NCBI GenBank assembly: GCA_002352545.1
Contig: DEIO01000020.1
Coordinates: 31,004-95,003, forward strand
Origin: Patescibacteria group bacterium UBA2772
GTDB lineage: Bacteria; Patescibacteriota; Minisyncoccia; Moranbacterales; DUUL01
Direction of reading: 5' to 3'
DNA length: 64,000 nt
Under the pieces are notes generated by a model, which saw nothing but the letters and a program-made list of their open reading frames with translations, did not search any database and was not told the DNA's origin. Position 1 is the stretch's first letter. The number at the start of each line of letters is the position of its first letter. Position numbers and translations under genes: made by a program. Below are positions 25,891 to 35,054 of the stretch, piece by piece.

Positions 25891-28800
25891 TTATTTCTTA
25901 GACACATTTAACCACTCCTTAATCTTATTCACACAACCATCCATGTCATCTCTTATTTCATATACCCAAAATCTTTTCACATCCCAACCCAACTCAAACA
26001 TTCTTTGATTTCTGAGCTGGTCACGATAACATAATTCACCATTCAAGTCCTTGTGATAATGTTCACCGTCCACCTCAAGGTTCAGTTTTTTATCCCCATT
26101 AAACAAGGCGAAATCTAAAGTATATTTTTCTTCTTGGTACTGAGGAATTGCTCTAATTCCAGCATCATAAAGTGCCTCATAGAATACGTGTTCCCATTCA
26201 GAAACTCTCTCTGGATTATTGACAACAGGATAGGTTCTACTCAAATTTTTATTATCAATACTTGTTTCTTCTTTTTTATCACTGAGCGATTGAATATACT
26301 TAGAAAATTTTTCCATATAAGAAATTCCACAAGTCGCTATAGCAGAACTATCTCCAACAACAATGAGAACTGCTCTTGCTCTTGTTATTGCAACGTTAAA
26401 AAGATTTCCAGTATTTTTCAAAAAGATAATTGATCCATTTGGCATATTCTTGGATATGACTGGTGAAAATATCATTACGTCTCTCTCATCACCTTGAAAC
26501 TTATGGACTGTATCACACAAAAAACTATGATTTGATAGCTGCATTGCTAAGATGCTATCATTCTCAACTAATCTTGTTATTAAATTGGCTTGTGCACGAA
26601 ATGGACTCACAACACCTATTGTTCCTTCATATCCTTGGTCCATTAATCTACGCAATTCGTTTACCACAGCATTTGCCTCTTTGTCATTTTTTGACCCACT
26701 TCCTTTACCTGGTTTTTCTGCCATCCCAACAACATCAACCCACCTTATACCAAGCTTTTCTCCTTTCAATTTTTTCAATGAATCATATTTAGTTGCTACA
26801 CGAAGATGTCCTCCATAAAAAGCACTATTTGAAAAATTAATAATATCTGCATGAGACCTATAGTGGTCGCGTAAATCAATGAGATCACTCCCATTAATCA
26901 AGCCAGAGGCTAAATCATAAAGAGAGTTGTAAGAATATGCCCAATCACTATAATTGCTTATCAATCCATAATTTTCTAGCAATCGTTCGTCTTGTCTTTT
27001 TGCTATAGAACTAATGTGCGATAATTGTTTTGGATCTCCTATTATAACTGCTTGCTTTGCTCTATATAAGAGTGGCAATGCAGAAGCAATGTCACACTGA
27101 CTTGATTCGTCAAAAACAACTAAATCAAAAACTCCTTTTCTCATTGGTATCCGTCCCTTTGCAGAAAGTGAAGTCACTGCCCAACAAGGAAGTATGTGTG
27201 AAACCTTCTGAGACTGCTCAAAATAGTTTCTCCAAGCCCCCTTAGAAGGAGAATCGTGCGAAACCATTTGTAGTGTTGTTTTATATTGACTTAGCAAGGA
27301 CCTGTCTTCTTGAGATAATTCACTAGCTCTTACTTTCAACCATAAACGCCAAATATTCTCAGCACTTGATGCCATCTTTTCAATAAGACGATTCTTAGTT
27401 CTTGTCAGATCTTCAAATGATTGTGCTTTTTGTAATTTCCTCAGAACTTTAAAATACCTTTGAACATTAATTATTCTAGTTATTCTTTCTGCCAAATCCC
27501 CAGAAAAAAGAACCCACTCCTCTATATTAACATCACTAATAGGTCTATCTGGGTATTTCGCACCTGTTAGCATAAGTTCTTCCCTTAAAATATTTATCTC
27601 GAGATTTATTTTTTTATAACTTGAGCGTTTGAGTATCAAATGAATAATTTTAGATACAAAAGATTTATTAGTATCTGTTATTTTCTCTAAACTACTTAAT
27701 AATTCCAAAAGTCTCTCTATCAAGACATATGCATCCTCTTTTTTTATATAACCAACCAACTCAACAGAAAGCTCACTTCTATAAGAGTCCACTTCTTTAT
27801 CTAATCTATCCACTGTATTTCTTAACACCATCAACGCCTGCTCTTCTGAATCTAAAATCAACAAATCTCTTTGCATATCTTCATATTCTTTCTTCTTCTC
27901 TTCATATTCTATCTTGTCATTTTCATCGGCAGATTCAGATAATAAATTTGATATATATCTTATCAGTTGTTGCTGATATTCATTTCCGCTCCCCATCCTT
28001 AACAATATAGGTTTGTCACCAATGTTGTTTATACGAGTGTCAACAACATCAACTGCTTTGTTGTTTTTACTTGCAAATAAAACTCTCTTATTTTGCCATG
28101 CAGCATTTATCAAAAGATTCGTAACTACCTGAGATTTACCTGTCCCTGGTGGTCCAGTAATAATAGTTAGTTTATTTTTTAGAGATTTTTCCACAGCAAG
28201 TCTTTGCTCCGTATTCATTGGTAGGACTTCTAAAAGTGAATCTAGATTTTTCTCATTGCTCTTCTCGATGTCTCTGTTCACCCATTGACCAAGAGCTGTA
28301 TCTGCATAATCTTCTTCTGAAAGCTTTGCCAATTTACTAAGTTCATATTCCAATCCCTTTGTGTAATTATTTGCTCTCTCTTTGATTCTTAACACAATGG
28401 CTCTATTTAGAATCCCTTCACTATTATGCTTGGCTAAAGAACTTTCATTCGAAATGTTATAAGGGTCTATTTCTTCTGACCACTGCCATTCTGGTCTGAT
28501 TTTTCTCAGTCTTTGTACTAAATCATCCAATTCTGGTTGTTCACCTTCACCAGAGAGACCAAGTTCGTCCTCGAGTTGGACCATTTCTTTTATCAGTTCT
28601 TCTCCTTTAGTTCCTGTAAATTTTCCCAAGACTCTTTTATTTATTGTTGGAAAATTATAATCAATTTCAGCTGAATGTCCTACACCTTCTGGCACTTTTA
28701 TTGAAAAAAGGAAAATTGGACTCAATAGATATCCATTCCAATTAGATTTTGTTGAATGAATATGCATAGAAACTATAGGATACCCAAAATACATCTTTTT

Positions 28801-29238
28801 TGATCTATCTCGTGTTACATCACGAAGAAACCCCTGAACTTCCAAGGACGCAAACAACTCACTGTCATCTCCTTCTACTGCAGGTAACTTATCGAGTTCC
28901 TTGTAATCTAAGCCATACTTTCCTTCTGCAAATACACTGATATCCAAACCTTCATCCTCAGCAATACACGCAGTATAATAACGACACAATTTCGTTAGTG
29001 GCGTATCAATTGTATTTTTATTCTTTCCAGTAGATTCTTTAGGGATATCTTTTTTAATATACCACTTGTAGTCTCTATCTTGAGCACACTGACTACGTAG
29101 GTAACCATAAAGTATATGGTTAACTGTTTTCGTTTCAGTCTTTAACTCCTGAGAAATTACTTTTGCTCTTTGTCCAGGATTTTCTTTTAGAAATGCCAAT
29201 ATTTGTTCTACGAGTATTTTATTTTCTTGTTTTTCCAT
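25891..29238 (-). CDS. Superfamily 1 helicase fused to DUF559 nuclease
   Basis: A 1115-residue protein. The N-terminal ~60 residues form a winged-helix-like domain (GQRAKVISQELKTETKTVNHILYGYL). The helicase has Walker A TGPPGTGKSQ (~residue 360), motif II VVFDESSQCDIASALPL, motif III GDPKQLSHIS, then late motifs VVSPFRAQANLI, VHKFQGDERDV and VAITRARAVLIVVGD. The C-terminal ~110 residues are a DUF559/Vsr-like nuclease (DFALFNGDKKLNLEVDGEHYH). A long helical insertion separates the core motifs. DNA or RNA unwinding coupled to cutting is expected. It sits between the DUF262 gene and a membrane-anchored FtsK-gamma protein. Confidence 0.85.
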   Translation of the reverse strand: MEKQENKILVEQILAFLKENPGQRAKVISQELKTETKTVNHILYGYLRSQCAQDRDYKWYIKKDIPKESTGKNKNTIDTPLTKLCRYYTACIAEDEGLDISVFAEGKYGLDYKELDKLPAVEGDDSELFASLEVQGFLRDVTRDRSKKMYFGYPIVSMHIHSTKSNWNGYLLSPIFLFSIKVPEGVGHSAEIDYNFPTINKRVLGKFTGTKGEELIKEMVQLEDELGLSGEGEQPELDDLVQRLRKIRPEWQWSEEIDPYNISNESSLAKHNSEGILNRAIVLRIKERANNYTKGLEYELSKLAKLSEEDYADTALGQWVNRDIEKSNEKNLDSLLEVLPMNTEQRLAVEKSLKNKLTIITGPPGTGKSQVVTNLLINAAWQNKRVLFASKNNKAVDVVDTRINNIGDKPILLRMGSGNEYQQQLIRYISNLLSESADENDKIEYEEKKKEYEDMQRDLLILDSEEQALMVLRNTVDRLDKEVDSYRSELSVELVGYIKKEDAYVLIERLLELLSSLEKITDTNKSFVSKIIHLILKRSSYKKINLEINILREELMLTGAKYPDRPISDVNIEEWVLFSGDLAERITRIINVQRYFKVLRKLQKAQSFEDLTRTKNRLIEKMASSAENIWRLWLKVRASELSQEDRSLLSQYKTTLQMVSHDSPSKGAWRNYFEQSQKVSHILPCWAVTSLSAKGRIPMRKGVFDLVVFDESSQCDIASALPLLYRAKQAVIIGDPKQLSHISSIAKRQDERLLENYGLISNYSDWAYSYNSLYDLASGLINGSDLIDLRDHYRSHADIINFSNSAFYGGHLRVATKYDSLKKLKGEKLGIRWVDVVGMAEKPGKGSGSKNDKEANAVVNELRRLMDQGYEGTIGVVSPFRAQANLITRLVENDSILAMQLSNHSFLCDTVHKFQGDERDVMIFSPVISKNMPNGSIIFLKNTGNLFNVAITRARAVLIVVGDSSAIATCGISYMEKFSKYIQSLSDKKEETSIDNKNLSRTYPVVNNPERVSEWEHVFYEALYDAGIRAIPQYQEEKYTLDFALFNGDKKLNLEVDGEHYHKDLNGELCYRDQLRNQRMFELGWDVKRFWVYEIRDDMDGCVNKIKEWLNVSKK

Positions 29239-29363
29239 GATTCTCCCTAAAAAAATTTATTTGATTTTTTATTCACAAAGATATTTTAATAATAGCATTG
29301 AAAACTCTATTTCAAAAGGCAACTTACTTGAAATTAAGAAATTTTCTGTCGTTTCAACTTATA

Positions 29364-29804
29364 TCAATCTTCATCTTTCACTAGTCTCCAAGAAACATAG
29401 TCTAAGCTTGGATCTTCAAATTTCTCAATGATTTCATTATTTTCCAAATCTTCAATTGTCTTTACAGCTCTTGAATATCCAACTCGAAAAGTTCTTTGAA
29501 TCGTGTTAGTCGAAAGATGCCCTTCTGTCTCTACAAAACACTGCACTTCGTCATACAAATCATCATCGTCATATTTTGGCAATACATCAACTCTTTGTCC
29601 AAGTTCAGCAAAAGTTTTTTCTATTTTCATGGAAAGTGCCTTTGCATTTTGATCACTTGTTTGTGCAAGGACAGAGACACCAGAAGCAACATCTTTAATT
29701 TCCTTTCGAGTTTTTCGAATAGAGGAATTCGAGACTAAAAGTCCGATAAGAACCGCGACAAGCAAAATGATAAGCACGATCAGCAGAATTATTGTTGTAT
29801 TCAT
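29364..29804 (-). CDS. Membrane-anchored FtsK-gamma winged-helix protein
   Basis: A 146-residue protein with one strong membrane span (residues ~3-26), a helical linker, and a C-terminal winged helix: LYDEVQCFVETEGHLSTNTIQRTFRVGYSRAVKTIEDLENNEII, closely following the FtsK gamma (KOPS-binding) pattern. No motor domain is attached. This would tether DNA, or a protein bound to it, at the membrane. Placed between the helicase-nuclease and a 170-residue unknown in the defence island, it may be part of that system (inference). Confidence 0.7.
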   Translation of the reverse strand: MNTTIILLIVLIILLVAVLIGLLVSNSSIRKTRKEIKDVASGVSVLAQTSDQNAKALSMKIEKTFAELGQRVDVLPKYDDDDLYDEVQCFVETEGHLSTNTIQRTFRVGYSRAVKTIEDLENNEIIEKFEDPSLDYVSWRLVKDED

Positions 29805-29890
29805 TTTAGTTAACTTAACTTATAAAAATGTTCTATAATTTCTCTCTCTGGTAGGCCATATCTATTAGACATCTTTGTTTAATTATATTT

Positions 29891-30403
29891 TTATCTTCCG
29901 CTAAATTCACGAAGTTCCCACTTTGCAATGGAATCTTCACTTTTTTTGTTTTTTGCCTTATTATCTTTTAGTTTTGAGATAATCCTTTGATAATCACCCT
30001 CATCCATCTTCGTCCATCTTGTTTGAGACTCCCCTTCTATCATTTTCAATACAATCGAATCAATTGGACAATGTGGCGGTTCCTGAATTTCATCAAGACA
30101 CCAGAGATATTTCAAGTATAAATTAAGTAATTTCTGTACTGTGCCGAAAGAGATACTCCCACCATGTAATATTTTGCTGTTTTCGTTTATCAAAGATTCC
30201 AATTCATTTAGATTTGAACAATGAGAATCCTCATTCACTTTATTTTTGTATTCCAGTAAAAATCTGTCCAAATATTCACCTATCTTAATCTTAAAAGTCT
30301 TTTTTTCCTCATCATCTACATTTTCTCGATAGATTTTGTTTCTACTAAAAGCTCCTGCTATTGTGAGTAATAGGATTTCTCTTTTGATGAATTCTTGTTT
30401 CAT
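29891..30403 (-). CDS. Hypothetical protein, 170 aa
   Basis: A soluble, charged protein with a helical first two thirds (EYLDRFLLEYKNKVNEDSHCSNLNELESLINENSK), a CPIDSIVLKMI segment and a lysine-rich tail. No family recognised. It lies 32 bp after mrr and before the FtsK-gamma protein, all on the same strand, so a shared transcript is likely. Confidence 0.55.
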   Translation of the reverse strand: MKQEFIKREILLLTIAGAFSRNKIYRENVDDEEKKTFKIKIGEYLDRFLLEYKNKVNEDSHCSNLNELESLINENSKILHGGSISFGTVQKLLNLYLKYLWCLDEIQEPPHCPIDSIVLKMIEGESQTRWTKMDEGDYQRIISKLKDNKAKNKKSEDSIAKWELREFSGR

Positions 30404-30435
30404 TTAATAATTTTTATTATATTCTTCATATATTT

Positions 30436-31332
30436 CTAATTTTCCTCAAAAAAGTCTTCGTCTATTTTCTTGATTTCATAAACAGTTTTTGTTTGCACAC
30501 CCACATTGAAATTGACCATCAAGTCAACTAATTTTACACCATCAATCAAAACGATATGATCCCGACACTTTTCCGCTGTACTTTCTGCTGTCTTGCTAAA
30601 TGAGCTAGTTGTTACAAGAAGTCCCTTACTTACACCATCACGAGAGATTGCTCCAATGAAGTTTGTCATTTCTTTCGCGCCAACTTGATTATTCGTATAT
30701 CTTTTGGCTTGTGTGTAAATCTTTTCAACACCCAATTGATCCTGATTGATGACTCCATCAATTCCACCATCGTTAGTCTTGGAGGTTTCAATAAAGTCAC
30801 CATATCCCATTTTTTTGAATAAAATCAAAATCACTCTTTCAAAATAAAACGGGTCGGTTTCCTTTAGTCTTTCCAATAGATCACTCTTTACTTGATTCTC
30901 AATCAGTTCAAACCCAGAGTTCATCATATCTTCTGGCGTAGAATTTTTATCAACGACCAGAATTTCTTCGTCTTCTTTTTTCTGATCTCTGATCATCTTC
31001 CTGTGTTCTAAAAAATCAGAATCTTTAGCGACTGTTTCTTGTGTGATGTTTCCTTTTTTTAAAACTTCCAAACCTTTTTTTGTGATCTTTACCAGTCCCC
31101 TTTCAGGTTGTTCAAGCATTTTAGCTTGTTTTAGATACGCTTTGCCCCAACCAATTCGATTCATGATTATTAAAGCTCCTGTTTGTGATTTTTCTTTTAA
31201 TAACTCTTCTGGAAGATTCGAATAGAATTCATCCCGCACACGTTTTTTCATTTCACCAAGATGAATTTCTTTTTCATTACTTAAAACTTTTAAAATCGGT
31301 ATATATGTTTCATGATATTTTGGTAACTGCAT
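30436..31332 (-). CDS. mrr: Mrr-type restriction endonuclease
   Basis: A 298-residue enzyme with an N-terminal Mrr_N winged-helix domain (MQLPKYHETYIPILKVLSNEKEIHLGEMKKRV) and a C-terminal Mrr catalytic domain: DPFYFERVILILFKKMGYGD, then NDGGIDGVINQDQLG and IYTQAKRY, giving the D...QxK version of the PD-(D/E)XK site. Mrr enzymes cut methylated DNA. It lies 66 bp after hsdR. With a GATC adenine methylase also encoded in this island, self-restriction must be avoided by sequence specificity. Confidence 0.88.
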   Translation of the reverse strand: MQLPKYHETYIPILKVLSNEKEIHLGEMKKRVRDEFYSNLPEELLKEKSQTGALIIMNRIGWGKAYLKQAKMLEQPERGLVKITKKGLEVLKKGNITQETVAKDSDFLEHRKMIRDQKKEDEEILVVDKNSTPEDMMNSGFELIENQVKSDLLERLKETDPFYFERVILILFKKMGYGDFIETSKTNDGGIDGVINQDQLGVEKIYTQAKRYTNNQVGAKEMTNFIGAISRDGVSKGLLVTTSSFSKTAESTAEKCRDHIVLIDGVKLVDLMVNFNVGVQTKTVYEIKKIDEDFFEEN

Positions 31333-31398
31333 TCTAATTTTGTTTAGTTTATATTTAACGTCGCATGATGAAATTTACTACATTGCGACAACTAGTCC

Positions 31399-33741
31399 TT
31401 AGACAACTTTCAGCTTTTCCGTATTTTGATACAGCTTTTCTTGCAATCCAAAGAAATTAACTTTCACAATATCTAAATCTCCCAGTCTAAATTCTGCATC
31501 CGAAACTGTTTGATATTTCAAATTCAAAAGTTGTGGTAATTTCTTCTCTTCAAGTTCTTCAACGCCCCTCTCGACATATTTCTCAAATACAAATTCCAAA
31601 AATTCTTTTTGTTCAGCATTCAATCCTTCCAATGCGGAATCTTTAATCTTTGCAACCCGTTCTTTTCTTGAAATTGGCTGTTTTGCAAATGAAATATACG
31701 AAAGCACATCGAATAAATCGCTTTTTTCTGCATCAATCATTTTTTGCACAATTCGTAATTCATCCAATCCATAGCCAAGTTCTGCAATTTGTTTCAAAAA
31801 AGTTTTTCTGGTTCTTGGATTAGACCAAATTTCTCTTAATTTATTCTCATCTTTAAAAAACTCTGGAAGTACTCCAAACATTTTCTTCAAAAAATCTTCT
31901 CCAGAAATCGGTTTTCCGTCTGCACTCCAAAAAGAAGTTGAAATCATGTGCTGAATTTCTCGCTCCTTTCCATCTCGCAATTTGATTTTTAGTTTCTTTT
32001 TCGAAACGACTCCTTCAGTTTCACTTGAATCATTATTCTCAGTAGATGTGTTCTTTATTGCTTTCGGTTCTTTTGGCAAAGGATCGTTCAATTCCTCAGT
32101 TGTCTCATCAACAGGCTCTCCGTCCCATTCTGGGTCAGAAAAATGTTTATAAGCATCTACAAAGTCATAGATTGTGAAATATTCTTTTCCATCAAAAACT
32201 CTTGTGCCTCTTCCGATGATTTGCTTGAATTCAATCATTGAATTTACCTGTCTCATCAAAACAATGTTCCGCACATTACGAGCATCAACTCCTGTTGAAA
32301 GTTTTTGTGAAGTCGTTAGAATAGTTGGAATCGTTTTGTCATTATCCTGAAATTCTCTCAAATATTGCTCCCCCAAAGCCCCGTCATTTGCAGTAACTCG
32401 AGCGCAATAGTTTGGTTCTTTGCTATCTTTTATTCTATTTATCAAATCACGTATCAAAAGAGCATGTCCTTGATTTGCGCAAAAAATAATTGTCTTCTCA
32501 CTCTTATCAATTTCCGAAAGAACAACTTTCACTCGTTTCATTTCTCGCTCTTCAATTTCAATTGTTCTATTAAATTCAGCTTCTTCATATATCTTTCCTT
32601 CTTCAACTTCTCCTTCAATGATTTGGTCATCGGAAACATAGACATATTCATCAAGCGTTGTTTGAATTCGCTTCACTTTGAAGGGAGTCAGAAAACCATC
32701 ATTTATTCCTTCCTTCAAAGAATAGATATAAACTGGTTCACCAAAATAACGATATGTATCCACATTGTTTATCCTTTTTGGTGTTGCTGTCAGACCAATT
32801 TGAACTGCTGGTGAAAAATATTCTAAAATTCCTCGCCAACTACCTTTATCGTTTGCACCTCCTCTATGACATTCATCAATGATAATCAAATCAAAAAAAT
32901 CTGATGGATATTCTCCATAATAAGGCGTATCGTTTTTTCCACTCATGAAAGTTTGAAAAATAGTGAAAAAGATATTAGCATTCATTGGAACTTTTCCTTT
33001 CTTGTGGATATCTTTTGGATCAATCCGCACCAGAGCATCTTCTGGAAAAGCAGAGAAAGAATTGAAAGCTTGATCTGCGAGAATATTTCGGTCAACAAGA
33101 AAAAGAACTCTCGGCCGTCTTCCTCCATCTCGATTCAGATTCCAACGTGCATGAAAAAGCTTCCAAGCAAGTTGAAAAGCAATAAAAGTCTTCCCTGTTC
33201 CAGTTGCAAGAGTCAAAAGGATTCTTGGCTTATCTTTTGCAATTACATCTAAGGTTTTACTCACTGCAAGCTCTTGATAGTATCTAGGTTTTTTTGTTCC
33301 GCTAAGAGTTTCAAAAGGAATTTCAGAAAATCGACCCATCCATTCATTATAATCAGAATAGACAGCGTTCCAAAGTTCATCTGGAGTCGGAAATCTTTCT
33401 GGTTGCCACTCCTTTCCAGTTTTCATGCAAATCTCATGAATCTGCTTTCCGTTTGTGGAGTATGTATAATCCAATTTCAGTTTCTCAGCATATGTCTTCG
33501 CTTGTGCAATTCCTTCACCAACGGCCAAGTTTTCTCTCTTAGCTTCCACAACAGCCAATTTTCGATTTTTATATACCAAAACATAGTCAGCAATTTCCGG
33601 CTTTGAACGTGTTCCACCAGTCCCGATTTTCCCATCAGTAAAACGAAACTCTCGGAGAACTTTAGAATCCTCGATAATACCCCAACCAGATTCTTTCAAT
33701 TTAGGGTCAATATATTCAGCGCGTGTCTCTGCTTCGTTCAT
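31399..33741 (-). CDS. hsdR: Type I restriction enzyme, R subunit
   Basis: A 780-residue HsdR of the EcoEI/EcoR124-like group. The N-terminal nuclease domain has KPEIADYVLVYKNRKLAVVEAKRE (PD-ExK). The motor has TGTGKTFIAFQLAWKL, DECHRGG, GLTATPKR and GRGTRVFDG. The last ~150 residues bind the methylase core. It translocates DNA and cuts at distant positions. Its start is 6 bp after the Fic gene; hsdS lies beyond Fic. Confidence 0.93.
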   Translation of the reverse strand: MNEAETRAEYIDPKLKESGWGIIEDSKVLREFRFTDGKIGTGGTRSKPEIADYVLVYKNRKLAVVEAKRENLAVGEGIAQAKTYAEKLKLDYTYSTNGKQIHEICMKTGKEWQPERFPTPDELWNAVYSDYNEWMGRFSEIPFETLSGTKKPRYYQELAVSKTLDVIAKDKPRILLTLATGTGKTFIAFQLAWKLFHARWNLNRDGGRRPRVLFLVDRNILADQAFNSFSAFPEDALVRIDPKDIHKKGKVPMNANIFFTIFQTFMSGKNDTPYYGEYPSDFFDLIIIDECHRGGANDKGSWRGILEYFSPAVQIGLTATPKRINNVDTYRYFGEPVYIYSLKEGINDGFLTPFKVKRIQTTLDEYVYVSDDQIIEGEVEEGKIYEEAEFNRTIEIEEREMKRVKVVLSEIDKSEKTIIFCANQGHALLIRDLINRIKDSKEPNYCARVTANDGALGEQYLREFQDNDKTIPTILTTSQKLSTGVDARNVRNIVLMRQVNSMIEFKQIIGRGTRVFDGKEYFTIYDFVDAYKHFSDPEWDGEPVDETTEELNDPLPKEPKAIKNTSTENNDSSETEGVVSKKKLKIKLRDGKEREIQHMISTSFWSADGKPISGEDFLKKMFGVLPEFFKDENKLREIWSNPRTRKTFLKQIAELGYGLDELRIVQKMIDAEKSDLFDVLSYISFAKQPISRKERVAKIKDSALEGLNAEQKEFLEFVFEKYVERGVEELEEKKLPQLLNLKYQTVSDAEFRLGDLDIVKVNFFGLQEKLYQNTEKLKVV

Positions 33742-33747
33742 ATGTTT

Positions 33748-34845
33748 TTATTTAATAATTTTTCGTAAACCAGAGAAAGTATAAATTTTATTACGTTCTT
33801 TTCCAGGAGTAGCGTCAGAAATAATCTTAAATTCAACAAATTTCTCAATCACTGTGTATAAAGTTTGATTGTTAGAAATTTTAGCAATTTTCTTGATAGA
33901 TTTAGCCGTGAAAGTTGGCTTAACAAAAATAGCGTCCAAAAATGAATTGGCGTAGATTGAATTAATTTCCGGCATTTGTTCTTTAAACTCTTTGTATAAT
34001 TTTTCTATCTTCACTACTCTTTCAAGAGTGATTTTTGTTTGTTCGAAAACAGCATCGAGAAAAAAATTGATCCAAGGAGTCCAATTTCCCTTTTCACTAA
34101 CTTCACGCAACAATTTATAATAAATATCGCGATTTTCTTCTAGAAATTCACTTATATAGATATTAGGATAAGCAGTGATTTTTTTCTCATACAAAAACAA
34201 TGGAACTAGCAATCTTCCAACTCTTCCATTTCCATCCATAAAAGGATGGATCGCTTCAAACTGATAGTGCGCAATAGCAATTTGCACCAAGGGGTCAATC
34301 ACCTCATCAGAATGAAGATACTTCTCTAAATTTGAAAATAAAATCGGTATATATTGAGGTTCAGGAGGAACAAAAGTTGCCTTATCAATTGTTGCCCCAT
34401 ATGGACCAATGAAAACTTGGTTTTTTCTTAATTGTCCCGGCGCTTTATTTTGTCCACGAGCTGAATTCAAAAGTATTTTGTGTAGTTTTTTGATAACATT
34501 TTCAGCTAATGGTTTTTCCTTCAAAAGATCCTTTCCATATTTTATAGCTAGACGATAATTAAAAACCTCTTTATAATCCCTCTCCTTTTCATTTTCCTCT
34601 GTTTTTATATCTTGCGCATCAAACATCAAGATTTCATCAAAAGTAACTTGAGTCCCTTCAATTTTTGAACTCAAAACGGCTTCCTTCGTTTCAAAGGATC
34701 TTTGTATAATTTCTGGATTTGGCAATCTTTTGACTGCTTCATCATATCGTGCCACAATGTCACGTGCTTTGATAATGCGAGAAAAGATTGGGGTAAAATC
34801 TAGATTTGGAGGTAATTTAGTTGGGATAAAGGGCTTTTTTAACAT
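33748..34845 (-). CDS. Fic-domain AMPylase with inhibitory helix
   Basis: A 365-residue Fic protein. The active-site motif HPFMDGNGRVGR occupies residues ~200-211, matching HxFx(D/E)GNGRxxR. The inhibitory motif SSKIEGT (59-65) precedes it, so this is a class II self-inhibited Fic. The C-terminal ~60 residues are winged-helix-like (FTAKSIKKIAKISNNQTLYTVIEKF) and could bind DNA. It sits between hsdS and hsdR, and has its own promoter with inverted operator-like sites at 34873-34947. Fic transfers AMP to a target Tyr/Ser/Thr; the target is unknown. Confidence 0.9.
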   Translation of the reverse strand: MLKKPFIPTKLPPNLDFTPIFSRIIKARDIVARYDEAVKRLPNPEIIQRSFETKEAVLSSKIEGTQVTFDEILMFDAQDIKTEENEKERDYKEVFNYRLAIKYGKDLLKEKPLAENVIKKLHKILLNSARGQNKAPGQLRKNQVFIGPYGATIDKATFVPPEPQYIPILFSNLEKYLHSDEVIDPLVQIAIAHYQFEAIHPFMDGNGRVGRLLVPLFLYEKKITAYPNIYISEFLEENRDIYYKLLREVSEKGNWTPWINFFLDAVFEQTKITLERVVKIEKLYKEFKEQMPEINSIYANSFLDAIFVKPTFTAKSIKKIAKISNNQTLYTVIEKFVEFKIISDATPGKERNKIYTFSGLRKIIK

Positions 34846-34872
34846 ATATTTATATTAATTCTAACCAATGGA

Positions 34873-34947
34873 ATTATACCATATCTTATTCTAGTTTACA
34901 AGCATTTACTAGAATAAGGAAAATATTAAGCTAGGCACTGGAATAAG
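34873..34947 (-). promoter_or_regulatory. fic promoter with three operator-like sites
   Basis: On the minus strand, TTGTAA (34896-34901) and TATAAT (34873-34878) are 17 bp apart, 27 bp before the Fic ATG. The decamer cttattctag (34885-34894) and its perfect inverse ctagaataag (34909-34918) flank the -35; a third copy with one change, ctggaataag, is at 34938-34947. This arrangement fits autoregulation, plausibly by the winged helix at the Fic C-terminus. Confidence 0.65.
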
Positions 34948-35054
34948 GTTTTTGACTATTCTGCTTTGTATTCCGAAGCTAGATTTAGGAAATGTATAGA
35001 AACTTTTTAAGTTTACAATTCTCCCTCAAACGCTTTCCTCGTTACGCCGAAGCT

